Origin: [Mycobacterium] nativiensis
GTDB lineage: Bacteria > Actinomycetota > Actinomycetes > Mycobacteriales > Mycobacteriaceae
NCBI RefSeq assembly: GCF_020172685.1
Contig: NZ_CP083986.1
Span: 2,526,487 to 2,590,486, forward strand
Direction of reading: 5' to 3'
Length of the DNA stretch: 64,000 nucleotides
Made by a program: the position numbers and the translations under genes. Positions 25,494 through 34,152 of this stretch are shown here, one piece after another (position 1 is the first letter of the stretch; the number at the start of each line of letters is the position of its first letter). The notes under the pieces are model-generated. The model was not told the origin of the DNA. It searched no databases and saw only the letters and a program-made list of their open reading frames with translations.

Positions 25494-25555
25494 CCATCTA
25501 ATCCAGGGTCAAGCCTGGCTCTCGATCGCGAAGGGCCCGCCATCGCCCTAGAGGT

Positions 25556-25688
25556 GGCGTGCTCGACCTGTCCGAGTCCACCGTGAGCCATCACCTGGGC
25601 CGGCTCCGCAAGTCCGGGTTGGTGATATCCGATCGGGGTGAAACCCGAAGCGCTGCAGTCCTTGTGCGTGGTGCTCGATCACACCTGA
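25556..25688 (+). pseudogene. Remnant of a second ArsR/SmtB-family regulator
   Basis: Translation gives LDLSESTVSHHLGRLRKSGL, the ArsR recognition helix, then continues VISDRG. After a frame change it resumes as VKPEALQSLCVVLDHT and a stop at 25686-25688, which is the usual C-terminal helix of ArsR proteins. The N-terminus and the wing (Y-Y-R region) are missing. The fragment is on the opposite strand to the intact arsR only 80 bp away. Evidence for a decayed sensor, perhaps from an earlier metal operon. Confidence 0.75.
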
Positions 25689-25810
25689 GGCCAGTAGATG
25701 ATCCCGCCCGCGGCGATCGAGCTGGGGCATCGCTGCCGCATTGCGTACGTCGAGCCGCAGACCAGCCGGGCGAGCCTACGACGCCATCTCGGCGGTGTGG
25801 CTGCCTTTGA

Positions 25811-26518
25811 TCAGAACAGCGCGGTGAACTCGGTCATCAGCTGATTCAGATCTGCTGCCGCAGAATCAGGCTCGACCGTGGGGAATTCAAACAGCGTCAA
25901 GAATGGCGGCTGCCCCTCAAAGCTGAGCACGTCTTTGAAGCCCGCCGCGTCGCTGATGAAGGTGTTGGTCAGTCCTACCCCGTTGCCGAAGAACCCCTGG
26001 ACGGTGAATGCGTCGGCGAACCCGACTACCGGGTCGTTCAGATAGGAATTAATGAACATCGGTTCCACACCGCTTAGCCCGAGTTGCACAGGGGTGAACG
26101 GGAATAGTGTCAGTTCATCTACGGTGGTCCCGACGTGGGGGAACGTGGAGTCGTCGAGTAGTGCGGTAACTTCTGAATGGCTCATGCTTCCCAGAATCGG
26201 GATATCGTGCGACGGTATATAGGAAGTGGTCTCGTGGGCCGTGTACCACCCATCTGTCACCGGTAAGCCAACGGGATCGAGGTGGTGTGTGTATGTCGCG
26301 ACGTTCCCGTTAGAGGCCGTCGGCAATATGGCAAGTTCACCGGGGAGCGTCGCCACCGGGTACGGCGTTGACGACATCGAGAGATAGGGCCAGGCGTCGT
26401 CGATGGCGTCAGCGCCGGCGACTGGACTCGCAGCGAGGGCCACACCCAAGCCGGTGCCGAAACTGACGCCGAGAAGCACGATTACGCGGCGCGATTGCCA
26501 CAACGGATGAGTCGGCAT
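25811..26518 (-). CDS. Secreted protein of unknown function
   Basis: 235 residues from the ATG at 26518 (MPTHPLWQSRRVIVLLG). The signal peptide ends LAASPVAGADA. The mature part is acidic and rich in Pro, Thr and Phe, with segments such as DELTLFPFTPVQLGLSGVEP and VVGFADAFTVQGFFGNGVGL. No family recognised; there is no transmembrane segment after the signal and there are no Cys residues. It lies in the accessory island between an ArsR remnant and a MazE remnant. Confidence 0.7.
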   Translation of the reverse strand: MPTHPLWQSRRVIVLLGVSFGTGLGVALAASPVAGADAIDDAWPYLSMSSTPYPVATLPGELAILPTASNGNVATYTHHLDPVGLPVTDGWYTAHETTSYIPSHDIPILGSMSHSEVTALLDDSTFPHVGTTVDELTLFPFTPVQLGLSGVEPMFINSYLNDPVVGFADAFTVQGFFGNGVGLTNTFISDAAGFKDVLSFEGQPPFLTLFEFPTVEPDSAAADLNQLMTEFTALF

Positions 26519-26615
26519 CGCGGGTTCTCCCATCGGATGTCACCGGTACGGTACTGGCGAAAAAATCTACGACTACGAACAATAACACGTACTACGAAAA
26601 AGAACACCGGTTGTA

Positions 26616-26781
26616 AATCTGGGGCGGGGCCTGTGGCAGTTGCAGGTGTGGGTGCCGGACGTGCGTACTGAGGGTTTTGCCGCCGAGGCGCGTCGTCAGG
26701 CTTCATCGGTCGTAGGAGCGGACGAAAGTGCCGACGCCGGACTTCATCGACGCCATCTCAACGCCGCGGGACGAGAAGTGA
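26616..26781 (+). pseudogene. Remnant of a MazE-type antitoxin gene (with toxin start)
   Basis: From 26616 the frame reads NLGRGLWQLQVWVPDVRTE then GFAAEARRQAS, matching the RGLRPxQVWVPDVRxxxFAxEAxRQ segment of mycobacterial MazE-type antitoxins. After a frameshift near 26735-26742 another frame gives FIDAISTPRDEK and TGA at 26779-26781, the usual antitoxin C-terminus. That stop is embedded in GTGA, and the GTG at 26778 begins VNRGE, the first residues of a MazF toxin, which then breaks down. No start codon remains. An eroded mazEF module. Confidence 0.75.
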
Positions 26782-26799
26782 ACAGGGGGGAAGGCTGTT

Positions 26800-26853
26800 G
26801 GATGCACCGTTGATGTGCATCCGGATAGCCGGCGGAGGCGGCCGGTTATCCGG
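26800..26853. repeat. Two adjacent inverted repeats downstream of the MazE remnant
   Basis: GGATGCAC-N7-GTGCATCC (26800-26822) is followed at once by CCGGATA-N19-TATCCGG (26821-26853) with further internal pairing. Could be terminators or leftovers of an insertion. No gene depends on them for interpretation. Confidence 0.4.
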
Positions 26854-26922
26854 ACTTGATGACGACGGTTTGCCGGATTCCGCCAACTGACCGGCATTTC
26901 ACGCTCGCCGTGTTGCGACGGT

Positions 26923-27132
26923 TCACGAGACACTGCTGACGATCGCGATAACCAGCCCGACCAGGGTCAGTACCCCGACCATCACCGCGGCGGCGATCGC
27001 CCGGCCCCGGCGGTGCCGGCGTGCGTCGTAGATCGCCACTGCGATGCCGATGAAGATCAACGCTGGATAGGCCGCCAGCCCCACCGTTAGCGCCGCCGCC
27101 GACGAAGCACTGGCCAGGGTCACGTTGTCCAC
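26923..27132 (-). CDS. Small two-segment membrane protein
   Basis: 69 residues from a GTG. Two hydrophobic segments (ALTVGLAAYPALIFIGIAVA and AAAVMVGVLTLVGLVIAIVS) flank a basic loop, DARRHRRGRAI, giving a hairpin in the membrane. No family recognised. The segment pattern and high third-position GC support coding, but no operon partner is present. Confidence 0.6.
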   Translation of the reverse strand: MDNVTLASASSAAALTVGLAAYPALIFIGIAVAIYDARRHRRGRAIAAAVMVGVLTLVGLVIAIVSSVS

Positions 27133-27919
27133 GCCGTCAGCTTACGGCGCGAACGGAAGCATCGCGCCGTGTGTCAGTTCGGACCGGTCATTGCCATGCA
27201 TAGCTTGTCAGATCTCCGGGCGGCCAACGGAAAATGCCTGTCGCAGTTGACGAGGGCGATTCCACGGCAGATGAGCAACGTTTCCCGACACAGGCATGGT
27301 TCAACCGTCTTGCAACGTAGCCGAGAACGGCGCGAGGAGGGGTGACCGTGACGATGGTTATCTTCAGGTTGGTCAGGCCCGCTGTCGAGCAACAGCCGTA
27401 GCTGGGATATTTGTTTGCTGGCCCGCCAGCTCCTGACTATCCAGCCGCTGAAGTCCGGCGTTATGGCAGCGGAGCTAGTCGTCGAGGTCGAGCGAGCGAT
27501 GATGGCATTCCTTGGCCTTGCCCGATAGGTGAGAACCGTTGAGCGGCAGGTGAAAACGCAGTACTCGAACTGACATAATGTCGATTATCGGTAATCTGTT
27601 GAGCTGGGCGTGACCGTTGGGATGCTGGTTTTGGCGACAGGTCCACTCCGGCAATGTCAATCGGGAATTTCCTGATGCCGAACCATCGCCCGCCTCATTC
27701 GTGGTGTGGCTGCGCCCCGCGCAACCACACAAGCGCCGCGGGGTCGGCCGCGTCCTCAAGTATCCCGTCACCTGGCCGACGCCCGGTTCGATCAGGTGCC
27801 GCGGCCGGGATCTGGCCCACCTGGCGCCGGTCCCCACCATCCCGCCGGAGCCCATCAATACGTCACTGTGACGAAAAGGCGGAGCAGCGCCAGTGCCTGG
27901 TGGGCCGATTGCGATGGAC
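27133..27919. other. 787-bp gene-free gap in the metal island
   Basis: No convincing gene. A good AGGAGG (27335-27340) precedes a GTG at 27348 with only 17 codons. The notable element is a dif-like sequence at 27568-27595. The right half (about 27650-27870) has coding-like GC but no recognised product in any frame. Confidence 0.6.
27568..27595. other. dif-like XerCD recombination site
   Basis: Three parts in an 11-6-11 layout: AACTGACATAA (27568-27578), spacer TGTCGA, TTATCGGTAAT (27585-27595). Read on the minus strand, the XerD-side arm is TTATGTCAGTT, matching the TTATGTYAA core of bacterial dif sites, and the XerC-side arm ends CCGATAA. Either the chromosomal dif, or a pdif-type site used by a Xer-integrated element. 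No integrase or xer gene is in the window. Confidence 0.5.
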
Positions 27920-28549
27920 TCACTCCCGCGCGAGTTGGAGCATGAGTTGCAGGCCGAGTTCGAAGCGTTCGTCGGCGCCTGAACCGACGAGTTTGGGTAG
28001 TGCCTGGTTGGTCAGCGGAAAGTCCTGGCGATCAACGTTCGGGGATTGAGCGAGATCACCATGGTCGCGTCGCCCTGCCGCTTGGGCCAGTTCTTGTTCC
28101 TCGATGCAGAACCCAACGATGAAGTGCCGCAGCAGAACCATGCGCTGAGCCGAATCCTCGATCGACAGACCGGCGTCTTGCCAGGCCGCGAGGGCGGCCT
28201 CTGTGATGGTGAATGTCGCCGGATCCGACGCGAAGGTTCCGGCGAAGACCCGACCGCCATCGCGGTGGCTCAGGATGCTCCGACGCATGGCATGCGCCCA
28301 GCCTTTCAAGCGCTCGCGCCAGGGAGCATCGGGATTCATGGTGGCGGTCGCAACGGCGGCGTCCTCGCTGATCGCTACTGCCATCGCCTTGAAGATGTCC
28401 TGTTTTGACTTGACATGCCAGTAGAGCGTGGGTGCCCGCACTCCGAGCTCGCCGGCGAGGGCTCGCAGCGTGATCCCATCGACTCCCCCGACTTCCAGCA
28501 GGCGCAGCCCCGCTCGAGCGATCACTTCCCGGTTGAGTTTCTCGGCCAC
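27920..28549 (-). CDS. TetR-class repressor (TetR_C type)
   Basis: 209 residues from the GTG at 28549. The N-terminal MAEKLNREVIARAGLRLLE plus GITLRALAGELGVRAPTLYWHVKSKQDI is the DNA-binding domain of the classical tetracycline-repressor subgroup (L-Y-W-H-V). The C-terminal domain (FIVGFCIEEQE, ERFELGLQLML) fits TetR_C. It is divergent from the FAD monooxygenase gene, with two near-identical palindromes between them. Likely induced by the substrate of that monooxygenase. Confidence 0.92.
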   Translation of the reverse strand: MAEKLNREVIARAGLRLLEVGGVDGITLRALAGELGVRAPTLYWHVKSKQDIFKAMAVAISEDAAVATATMNPDAPWRERLKGWAHAMRRSILSHRDGGRVFAGTFASDPATFTITEAALAAWQDAGLSIEDSAQRMVLLRHFIVGFCIEEQELAQAAGRRDHGDLAQSPNVDRQDFPLTNQALPKLVGSGADERFELGLQLMLQLARE

Positions 28550-28556
28550 TTGAACA

Positions 28557-28594
28557 CTCTAACATTGTTAGAGTAATCTCTAACAATGTTAGAG
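28557..28594. promoter_or_regulatory. Tandem TetR operators
   Basis: CTCTAACATTGTTAGAG (28557-28573) and CTCTAACAATGTTAGAG (28578-28594) are perfect 17-bp palindromes that differ only at the central base. Centres are 21 bp apart, two helical turns. They fill most of the gap between the divergent tetR (start 28549) and monooxygenase (start 28623). Confidence 0.88.
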
Positions 28595-28622
28595 ACATAT
28601 TCAACGGTTCCAGGAGGGCACC

Positions 28623-30137
28623 ATGGCCGTGACGGAAAGGGCGAGCGGCCCTGTGATCATTGCGGGAGCTGGCCCGACGGGATTGACGCTGGCTACCGAG
28701 TTGAGGCGCGGAGGCGCCGAGGTGGTGTTGTTGGAACGTCGCCCCCATCGCGGCGTCGATGGGTCACGCGCGGCCGGTATGCAGCCACGGACCATCGAGC
28801 TGCTCGACCAGCGCGGTGTTGCCGAACGGTTCTTGGCTGTCGGCCCACAGAGTAACCTCGGCAATTTCGCCGGAATCCTGCTCGACTACTCGGTGCTTCC
28901 GAGTCGTTTCCCCTACGCCATCAACATCTTGCAGGCCGAGACCGAACAGATCCTCGAAGACATCGCCGACGAGTTGGGTGTGTGCGTGTGCTGGTCCAGT
29001 GAAGTGACCGGAGCCCGCGATACCGGTGGTGGGGTCGCGGTCACGGTCGAGGGCCCTGGCGGTACCGAAACGATCACCGGCAGTTATCTCGTGGGCTGCG
29101 ACGGCGGCCGCAGCGTCGTCCGACAGCTCATCGATGTCGGGTTCTCGGGAACCGACTCCACGATGATGTGTCTGATCGGTGACGTTGAACTCGACGACCC
29201 GCCGCCGTGGCCGATGTTTCTGCAACGACGCGAGCGGGGTTCGATCACCGCTGTGCAGTTCCGGCCAGGCTGGTACCGGATCTGCACCAGCGAGCGCAAG
29301 GTCGAGGACGGGCCCACTGGGCCGGTGACCCTGGAAGAGCTGAAGGCGTCGACGTTGAGAGTGGCCGGTACCGACTTCGGAATGCACGATCCCACTTGGC
29401 TGTCACGTTTCGGCGATGCCGTTCGGCAGGCCGATCGCTATCGGGTCGAGCGGGTATTGCTGGCCGGAGATGCGGCACACATCCACCTCCCGGCCGGCGG
29501 CCAAGGCATGAATATGGGCATCCAGGACGCGTTCAATCTCGGTTGGAAACTTGCAATGGTGCTGCGTGGTGAAGCGCCGGAGAGCCTGCTCGACACGTAT
29601 CACTCCGAACGGCACGCCGCCGACGCCGAGATGTTGAAAGTCATTCGTGCACAGTCCGTAATCGTCGAACCAGGGCGCCGTGCTGATGATCTTTTCGACA
29701 TGGTCAAGCATCTGGTCGGATTCCCCGATGCCAACGATTATTTGGCCGCAGTCCAATCCGGGCTCGGCATTCGCTACGCAATACCCGGTGACCATCAACT
29801 CTTGGGCCGCCGAGTTCCTGACGCTGACATCAACTCAGCCACCGGCGCGACACGGATCTACGAACTGCTCAATGCAGCACGCCCTGTCGTCCTTGACTTC
29901 TCAAGTACATCCGATTTGGGGGCCGCAGCAAACGATTGGGCCGGGCTCGTCGATGTCATCAAAGCTCAGTCCACGGCAGATACGTGGGCTGTCCCGGGGC
30001 TGGGAATGATTCCGGTGCCCGCGGCCGTCCTGATCAGACCCGACGGATATGTCGGCTGGGTAGACAACGGCGACCACGACCCCGATGGGTTGCGGGAATC
30101 CCTGACCACATGGTGTGGGCCGGGCGTGCCCGCTTGA
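28623..30137 (+). CDS. Class A FAD monooxygenase with C-terminal thioredoxin-like domain
   Basis: 504 residues, with a perfect AGGAGG ribosome site before the ATG. The Rossmann motif IIAGAGPTGLTLATELRRGG is at 12-31, the DG motif LVGCDGGRSVVRQL around 155, and the GD motif LLAGDAAHIHLPAGGQGMN around 278. The C-terminal third (about 395-504; RPVVLDFSS, VLIRPDGYVGWV) is the thioredoxin-like cap of phenol-hydroxylase and polyketide or rifampicin hydroxylase-type enzymes. Hydroxylates an aromatic compound with NADPH and oxygen. Regulation by a tetracycline-repressor-like TetR suggests an antibiotic or aromatic xenobiotic substrate (inference). Confidence 0.9.
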   Translation: MAVTERASGPVIIAGAGPTGLTLATELRRGGAEVVLLERRPHRGVDGSRAAGMQPRTIELLDQRGVAERFLAVGPQSNLGNFAGILLDYSVLPSRFPYAINILQAETEQILEDIADELGVCVCWSSEVTGARDTGGGVAVTVEGPGGTETITGSYLVGCDGGRSVVRQLIDVGFSGTDSTMMCLIGDVELDDPPPWPMFLQRRERGSITAVQFRPGWYRICTSERKVEDGPTGPVTLEELKASTLRVAGTDFGMHDPTWLSRFGDAVRQADRYRVERVLLAGDAAHIHLPAGGQGMNMGIQDAFNLGWKLAMVLRGEAPESLLDTYHSERHAADAEMLKVIRAQSVIVEPGRRADDLFDMVKHLVGFPDANDYLAAVQSGLGIRYAIPGDHQLLGRRVPDADINSATGATRIYELLNAARPVVLDFSSTSDLGAAANDWAGLVDVIKAQSTADTWAVPGLGMIPVPAAVLIRPDGYVGWVDNGDHDPDGLRESLTTWCGPGVPA

Positions 30138-30188
30138 GGTCATCGACAACGGATCATCGCGTGAATCTCCTCGATCAGCGTTGGCCGG

Positions 30189-30938
30189 CTAGACGAGGTG
30201 GATGACAAATGCGGGGTGTACGAGCAGCGCAAGCCCAAGTGCGATGAATATCGCCGCCGTGACCCTCGTAAGCCGTTCCCCGAAGGGCGTTATTTTCTCG
30301 AGCCAGATCACCACCGAGAGCGCCAGCATCCACGCCAACGTCATGGTGCCCAGCGCGATCAGCAGCACGAACAGCATCCAGCAGGAGCCGAGACAAAACA
30401 CGCCGTAGCGGCCACCGGCGCGAAACGCCCGGGCCAGACCATCGAGATCCCTTCCCGGCGGCAGGGACACCGAGATCGGCGCGTAGCAGTGCCGCAGGCA
30501 TGTCGCTTTCAACGGCGTCAGCTGATACAGCCCGGCGGCCAGCGCCACGGCGCCCGCGAGCCGACCGGCCCACGGATCAGCTTGTGCCAGTGGTTCATTG
30601 AGGCGTCTCCACGCCAGAAACGCGGGGATCCCGGTGACGCTCCACAGGGCCAGATACGCGGTCACGAACATTACTGCCGGGGAGGCACTGTCGCCGGTTT
30701 CGCTGGTATAGCGGCGCACAACGGGCAGGGCCGCGGGAAGCATCATCGCGGCCATCATGGCCGCCCACGCGATGAGGAACGCGGCGAACGACATCATCGG
30801 CTGGGTGTCCATGGACATCGCCGACATATCGTCGCCGCTCATGTCGCCGACGCTGACCACTGACCACCACCAGCCCAGTCCCGCCACGCTCAGCAGGACG
30901 GCCGACAACCAGGTCTCAGTCCTGGGCTGCGTCGGCAT
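30189..30938 (-). CDS. DUF2182 metal-binding membrane protein (Rv0970-like)
   Basis: 249 residues, about six membrane segments. A Met/Asp-rich loop near residue 32 (GDMSGDDMSAMSMDTQPMM) could bind copper. Family motifs: WAAMMAAMMLPAALPVVRRY, LYQLTPLKATCLRHCYAP and FCLGSCWMLFVLLIALGTM with conserved Cys and Met. In M. tuberculosis I recall a similar protein (Rv0970) next to csoR-ctpV. Here it is the second gene of a merR-DUF2182 unit, overlapping merR by 23 bp. Confidence 0.85.
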   Translation of the reverse strand: MPTQPRTETWLSAVLLSVAGLGWWWSVVSVGDMSGDDMSAMSMDTQPMMSFAAFLIAWAAMMAAMMLPAALPVVRRYTSETGDSASPAVMFVTAYLALWSVTGIPAFLAWRRLNEPLAQADPWAGRLAGAVALAAGLYQLTPLKATCLRHCYAPISVSLPPGRDLDGLARAFRAGGRYGVFCLGSCWMLFVLLIALGTMTLAWMLALSVVIWLEKITPFGERLTRVTAAIFIALGLALLVHPAFVIHLV

Positions 30939-31338
30939 TCAGGTCGCTCTCCAAGATCCAGCACACCGTGGCATGGTCGTGTTCGGTCGGCGGGGCGTGC
31001 GCAGCGTGGTCAAGCAGGGTTTGCAGGTGGCCTTCGAGGGCAACGAGTTCGGCGAGCTGCGCGCGGATTTCGTCGAGACGGGTGGTCAACACCTGTCGTA
31101 CGTGCCCGCACGGCGCCTCGCCGCGGTCGTGGATCACCAGGATCTGGCGCACCTTCTGCAGGGTCAGCCCGGCGGCTTGGCCCCGACGGATGAACCGGAG
31201 CCGATCCACGAACTCAGGTCCATAGTCGCGGTACCCGGACGCCGTGCGCGCCGGCGGCGGCAGCAGCCCTGAGTCCTCATAGAACCGAATGGTTTTGGCG
31301 GTGGTGTTGCTCAGTTGCGCCAGCTCTCCGATCTGCAT
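30916..31338 (-). CDS. MerR family heavy-metal regulator
   Basis: 140 residues from the ATG at 31338, preceded by AAGG at good spacing. The N-terminal MQIGELAQLSNTTAKTIRFYEDSGLLPPP is the MerR winged helix, followed by GYRDYGPEFVDRLRFIRRGQ. A Cys in RGEAPCGHVRQVL corresponds to the metal Cys at the dimer helix. The C-terminus has a His-rich loop (LDHAAHAPPTEHDHATVCW) with one Cys, unlike the C-x7-C loop of CueR. Divergent from pacL-ctpV over a CueR-like operator, so probably a Cu or related metal sensor. Confidence 0.9.
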   Translation of the reverse strand: MQIGELAQLSNTTAKTIRFYEDSGLLPPPARTASGYRDYGPEFVDRLRFIRRGQAAGLTLQKVRQILVIHDRGEAPCGHVRQVLTTRLDEIRAQLAELVALEGHLQTLLDHAAHAPPTEHDHATVCWILESDLNADAAQD

Positions 31339-31345
31339 GTGCACC

Positions 31346-31381
31346 ATCCTTGACCTTCCAGCGCACTGGAAGGTCAAGGAT
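31346..31381. promoter_or_regulatory. MerR/CueR-type operator-promoter
   Basis: Inverted repeat with 16-bp arms (31346-31361 and 31366-31381) around CGCA. The core is ACCTTCC-N8-GGAAGGT, very close to the CueR consensus. TTGACC at 31350 is a -35 and AAGGAT at 31376 a possible -10 with the stretched 20-bp spacing typical of MerR-activated promoters, reading toward pacL-ctpV. The symmetry gives the same boxes toward merR. Confidence 0.85.
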
Positions 31382-31410
31382 AGGCGCATGCGGGCAACGA
31401 GGCGAAGGGA

Positions 31411-31710
31411 ATGCTCCTGATGGCATGGCATGGATTTCTGGTGAAGGCGGCGCCCACCGTGGTGAATGGGGTGGTGGGGGCCGCGGCGTATGAGGCGGTG
31501 CGCGCGGCTGTGGCGAGGGCTCCCCTGCGTCAGGCAACCGTCACCGTGACCGCGTGGGGCATCCGCGCTGCCCGCGAGGCGCAACGCCAGGCCGAATACG
31601 GCACCGAGCAGGTTCGATTGACGGTCGCCGACGTGATGGCCGAGGCACGAGATCGCGCCGGCGACGGCATCGAACCGGTGACGGATTCAAGCGACGACCA
31701 TGACCGTTGA
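31411..31710 (+). CDS. PacL/DUF1490 protein, partner of the copper ATPase
   Basis: 99 residues from the ATG at 31411 with GAGG upstream (ATG 31420 also possible). DUF1490 pattern: [20 protein letters not shown], one glycine-rich membrane segment, [20 protein letters not shown] and [14 protein letters not shown], ending in an acidic/His tail SSDDHDR. PacL proteins form membrane scaffolds with mycobacterial P1B-ATPases and bind metal through this tail. The stop overlaps the ctpV start by 11 bp, so expression is coupled. Confidence 0.9.
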   Translation: MLLMAWHGFLVKAAPTVVNGVVGAAAYEAVRAAVARAPLRQATVTVTAWGIRAAREAQRQAEYGTEQVRLTVADVMAEARDRAGDGIEPVTDSSDDHDR

Positions 31711-34138
31711 CGTCCTCCCGGAGGCCGACGTCACGCTGCAGGTCGTATCCAATGCGGCGGGGCGGATGCGGGTGCGGGTCACCGGGTTTCGTGTCGATGA
31801 GATTCGTGCCGTGGCGATCGAGGACACGGTCATCAGGGTGCCCGGCGTGGACGCGGTGTTTGCCTATCCGCGGACGGGATCGGTGGTGATCCACTACTCC
31901 CCTGACAGCTGCGAGACTGCTGGGATCTTGTCGGCAATCACCGATGCGCAGGCCATCCCGGCTGAGTTGGTGTCCGCGCGCACTCCGCATTCGGCTGATG
32001 TACGCAACCCCGGTGTGGTGCGCAAGGTAATCGGGGGGATTTCTCGCTTCCTCGGCCGCTCCCCCGGTACAGACGGGCCGCGCGACACGGTGGGTGGTAG
32101 TGACTCCTGTGGGCAGCGGCCGGTCGCCGCCTGCGGCAAGCCGTCGTCAGCCGAATTGAACAGGCGCGAGCGGCGTAAGTGGTTGCGGCGTTTGTGGCTG
32201 GCGATGCCGCTGGCGCTGCTGGCGACTGTTTCGACAATGATTGTCGGTGCCTACCCGTGGGCGCGCTGGTTGGCTTTCGCCGCGACGGTACCGGTGCAGT
32301 TCATTGCCGGGTGGCCGTTTCTGGCCGGTGCGGTTCAGCAGGCGCGGGCGTCGAGCGCGAATATGGACACGCTGGTCACGCTCGGCACATTGACCGCGTT
32401 CATCTACTCCGCCTATCAGTTCTTCGCCGGTGGACCGTTGTTCTTCGACACCTCGGCGCTGATCATCGCCTTCGTGGTGCTGGGTCGCTATTTCGAGGCT
32501 CGGGCCACCGGCAAGGCATCGGAGGCGATCAGCAGGCTGCTGGAGATGGGTGCCAAGGAAGCCTGCCTGCTCGTAGATGGCCAGGAGTTGCTCGTGCCGG
32601 TCGACCGGGTGCACGTCGGAGACCTGATGCGGGTGCGACCTGGGGAGAAGATTCCGGTCGACGGCGAGATCATCGATGGGCGCGCCGCCGTCGATGAATC
32701 GATGTTGACCGGCGAGTCCGTTCCGGTCGAGAAGGCAGTCGGAGACCACGTTGCCGGGGCAACCGTCAACATGGATGGGCTGCTGACCGTGCGCGCCACC
32801 GCGGTCGGGGCTGACACCGCGCTGGCGCAGATTGTGCGCATGGTCGAGCAGGCTCAGGGCGGCAAGGCCCCGGTGCAGCGACTGGCCGACCGGGTCTCAT
32901 CGGTGTTCGTGCCGGCTGTCGTGGGCGTTGCCGCGGCAACGTTTGTCGGATGGACCCTGATCGCCGCCAACCCGATCGCCGGTATGACCGCCGCGGTCGC
33001 GGTGCTGATCATCGCGTGTCCGTGCGCGTTGGGTCTGGCCACTCCCACCGCGATCACGGTCGGCACCGGCCGCGGTGCCGACCTGGGGATCCTGGTCAAA
33101 GGCGGCGAAGTTTTGGAAGCGTCGAAGAACATTGACACCGTGGTGTTCGACAAGACCGGCACCCTCACCCGCGCCCAGATGCGGGTCACCGATGTGATTG
33201 CCGGCAAGCGGCGCCAGCCCAACCTGGTGCTGCGGATCGCCGCCGCGGTCGAGTCGGGCTCCGAACACCCCATCGGCGCGGCCATCGTCGCCTCTGCGTG
33301 TGAGCGGGGGTTGAAGATTCCGACCGCGACACAATTCGCCAACCTCGCCGGGCATGGGGTGCGGGCCGACGTCGACAGCGCGACCGTGCTGGTCGGCCGC
33401 CGCAAGCTTGTCGGCGACCACAATCTGCTGCTGCCCGACGACCTCGCTGCGGCGGCTGAAGAGTTGGAAGAGCAGGGCCGCACCGCGGTGTTCGTCGGCC
33501 GCGATGACCACGTTGTGGGCGTGATCGCGGTGGCTGACACCGTCAAGAACGACGCCGTCGACGTGGTCGCTCGGCTGCACGCCATGGGGCTGCAGGTCGC
33601 CATGATTACCGGCGACAACGCCCGCACCGCCGCCGCGATCGCCCAGCAGGTCGGCATCGATCAGGTGATGGCCGAGGTGCTGCCGCAGGACAAGGTAGCC
33701 GAGATCGGGCGGCTCCAGGCCGAAGGCCGGGTGGTCGCGATGGTGGGCGACGGCGTCAACGACGCCCCCGCTTTGGTGCAGGCCGATCTGGGTATTGCGA
33801 TCGGCACCGGCACCGACGTGGCCATCGAAGCCTCCGACATCACCCTGATGTCCGGCCGGCTCGACGGTGTCGTGCAGGCGATCGCGCTCTCGCGGCAGAC
33901 CCTGCGCACCATCCACCAGAACCTTGGCTGGGCCTTCGGCTACAACACCGCCGCGATCCCCCTGGCCGCACTCGGGTTGCTCAACCCGGCCATCGCCGGG
34001 GCCGCGATGGGGTTCTCCTCAGTCAGCGTGGTGACCAACTCACTGCGGCTACGCCGCTTCGGCCGCGACACACGACCGGCGGCGGCTACGACCGCCCACA
34101 TCGCGGACATCACAGATCGCAGGACGGTGATCACGTGA
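31700..34138 (+). CDS. ctpV: Copper-type P1B ATPase, CtpV-like
   Basis: 812 residues. The N-terminal cytosolic HMA-like domain (1-110; [35 protein letters not shown]) lacks CxxC. The actuator TGES is in [15 protein letters not shown] in [18 protein letters not shown], phosphorylation site DKTGTLT, and ATP-domain [10 protein letters not shown] and [13 protein letters not shown]7 has [11 protein letters not shown] (Y-N) and TM8 [15 protein letters not shown] (M-x2-SS), the Cu(I)-selective P1B-1 signature. Exports copper. Coupled to pacL and under the MerR-type promoter, where M. tuberculosis uses CsoR. Confidence 0.9.
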   Translation: MTVDVLPEADVTLQVVSNAAGRMRVRVTGFRVDEIRAVAIEDTVIRVPGVDAVFAYPRTGSVVIHYSPDSCETAGILSAITDAQAIPAELVSARTPHSADVRNPGVVRKVIGGISRFLGRSPGTDGPRDTVGGSDSCGQRPVAACGKPSSAELNRRERRKWLRRLWLAMPLALLATVSTMIVGAYPWARWLAFAATVPVQFIAGWPFLAGAVQQARASSANMDTLVTLGTLTAFIYSAYQFFAGGPLFFDTSALIIAFVVLGRYFEARATGKASEAISRLLEMGAKEACLLVDGQELLVPVDRVHVGDLMRVRPGEKIPVDGEIIDGRAAVDESMLTGESVPVEKAVGDHVAGATVNMDGLLTVRATAVGADTALAQIVRMVEQAQGGKAPVQRLADRVSSVFVPAVVGVAAATFVGWTLIAANPIAGMTAAVAVLIIACPCALGLATPTAITVGTGRGADLGILVKGGEVLEASKNIDTVVFDKTGTLTRAQMRVTDVIAGKRRQPNLVLRIAAAVESGSEHPIGAAIVASACERGLKIPTATQFANLAGHGVRADVDSATVLVGRRKLVGDHNLLLPDDLAAAAEELEEQGRTAVFVGRDDHVVGVIAVADTVKNDAVDVVARLHAMGLQVAMITGDNARTAAAIAQQVGIDQVMAEVLPQDKVAEIGRLQAEGRVVAMVGDGVNDAPALVQADLGIAIGTGTDVAIEASDITLMSGRLDGVVQAIALSRQTLRTIHQNLGWAFGYNTAAIPLAALGLLNPAIAGAAMGFSSVSVVTNSLRLRRFGRDTRPAAATTAHIADITDRRTVIT

Positions 34139-34152
34139 AGGACGTTGGCAGG

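Noticed and set aside
27348..27401. 17-codon frame with a perfect AGGAGG
   Set aside because: Too short, no conserved sequence, and no neighbour to be a leader for.
28623..30137. Calling the monooxygenase TetX or a tetracycline destructase outright
   Set aside because: It has a C-terminal thioredoxin-like domain of the phenol/polyketide hydroxylase type and is longer than TetX; substrate cannot be told from sequence.
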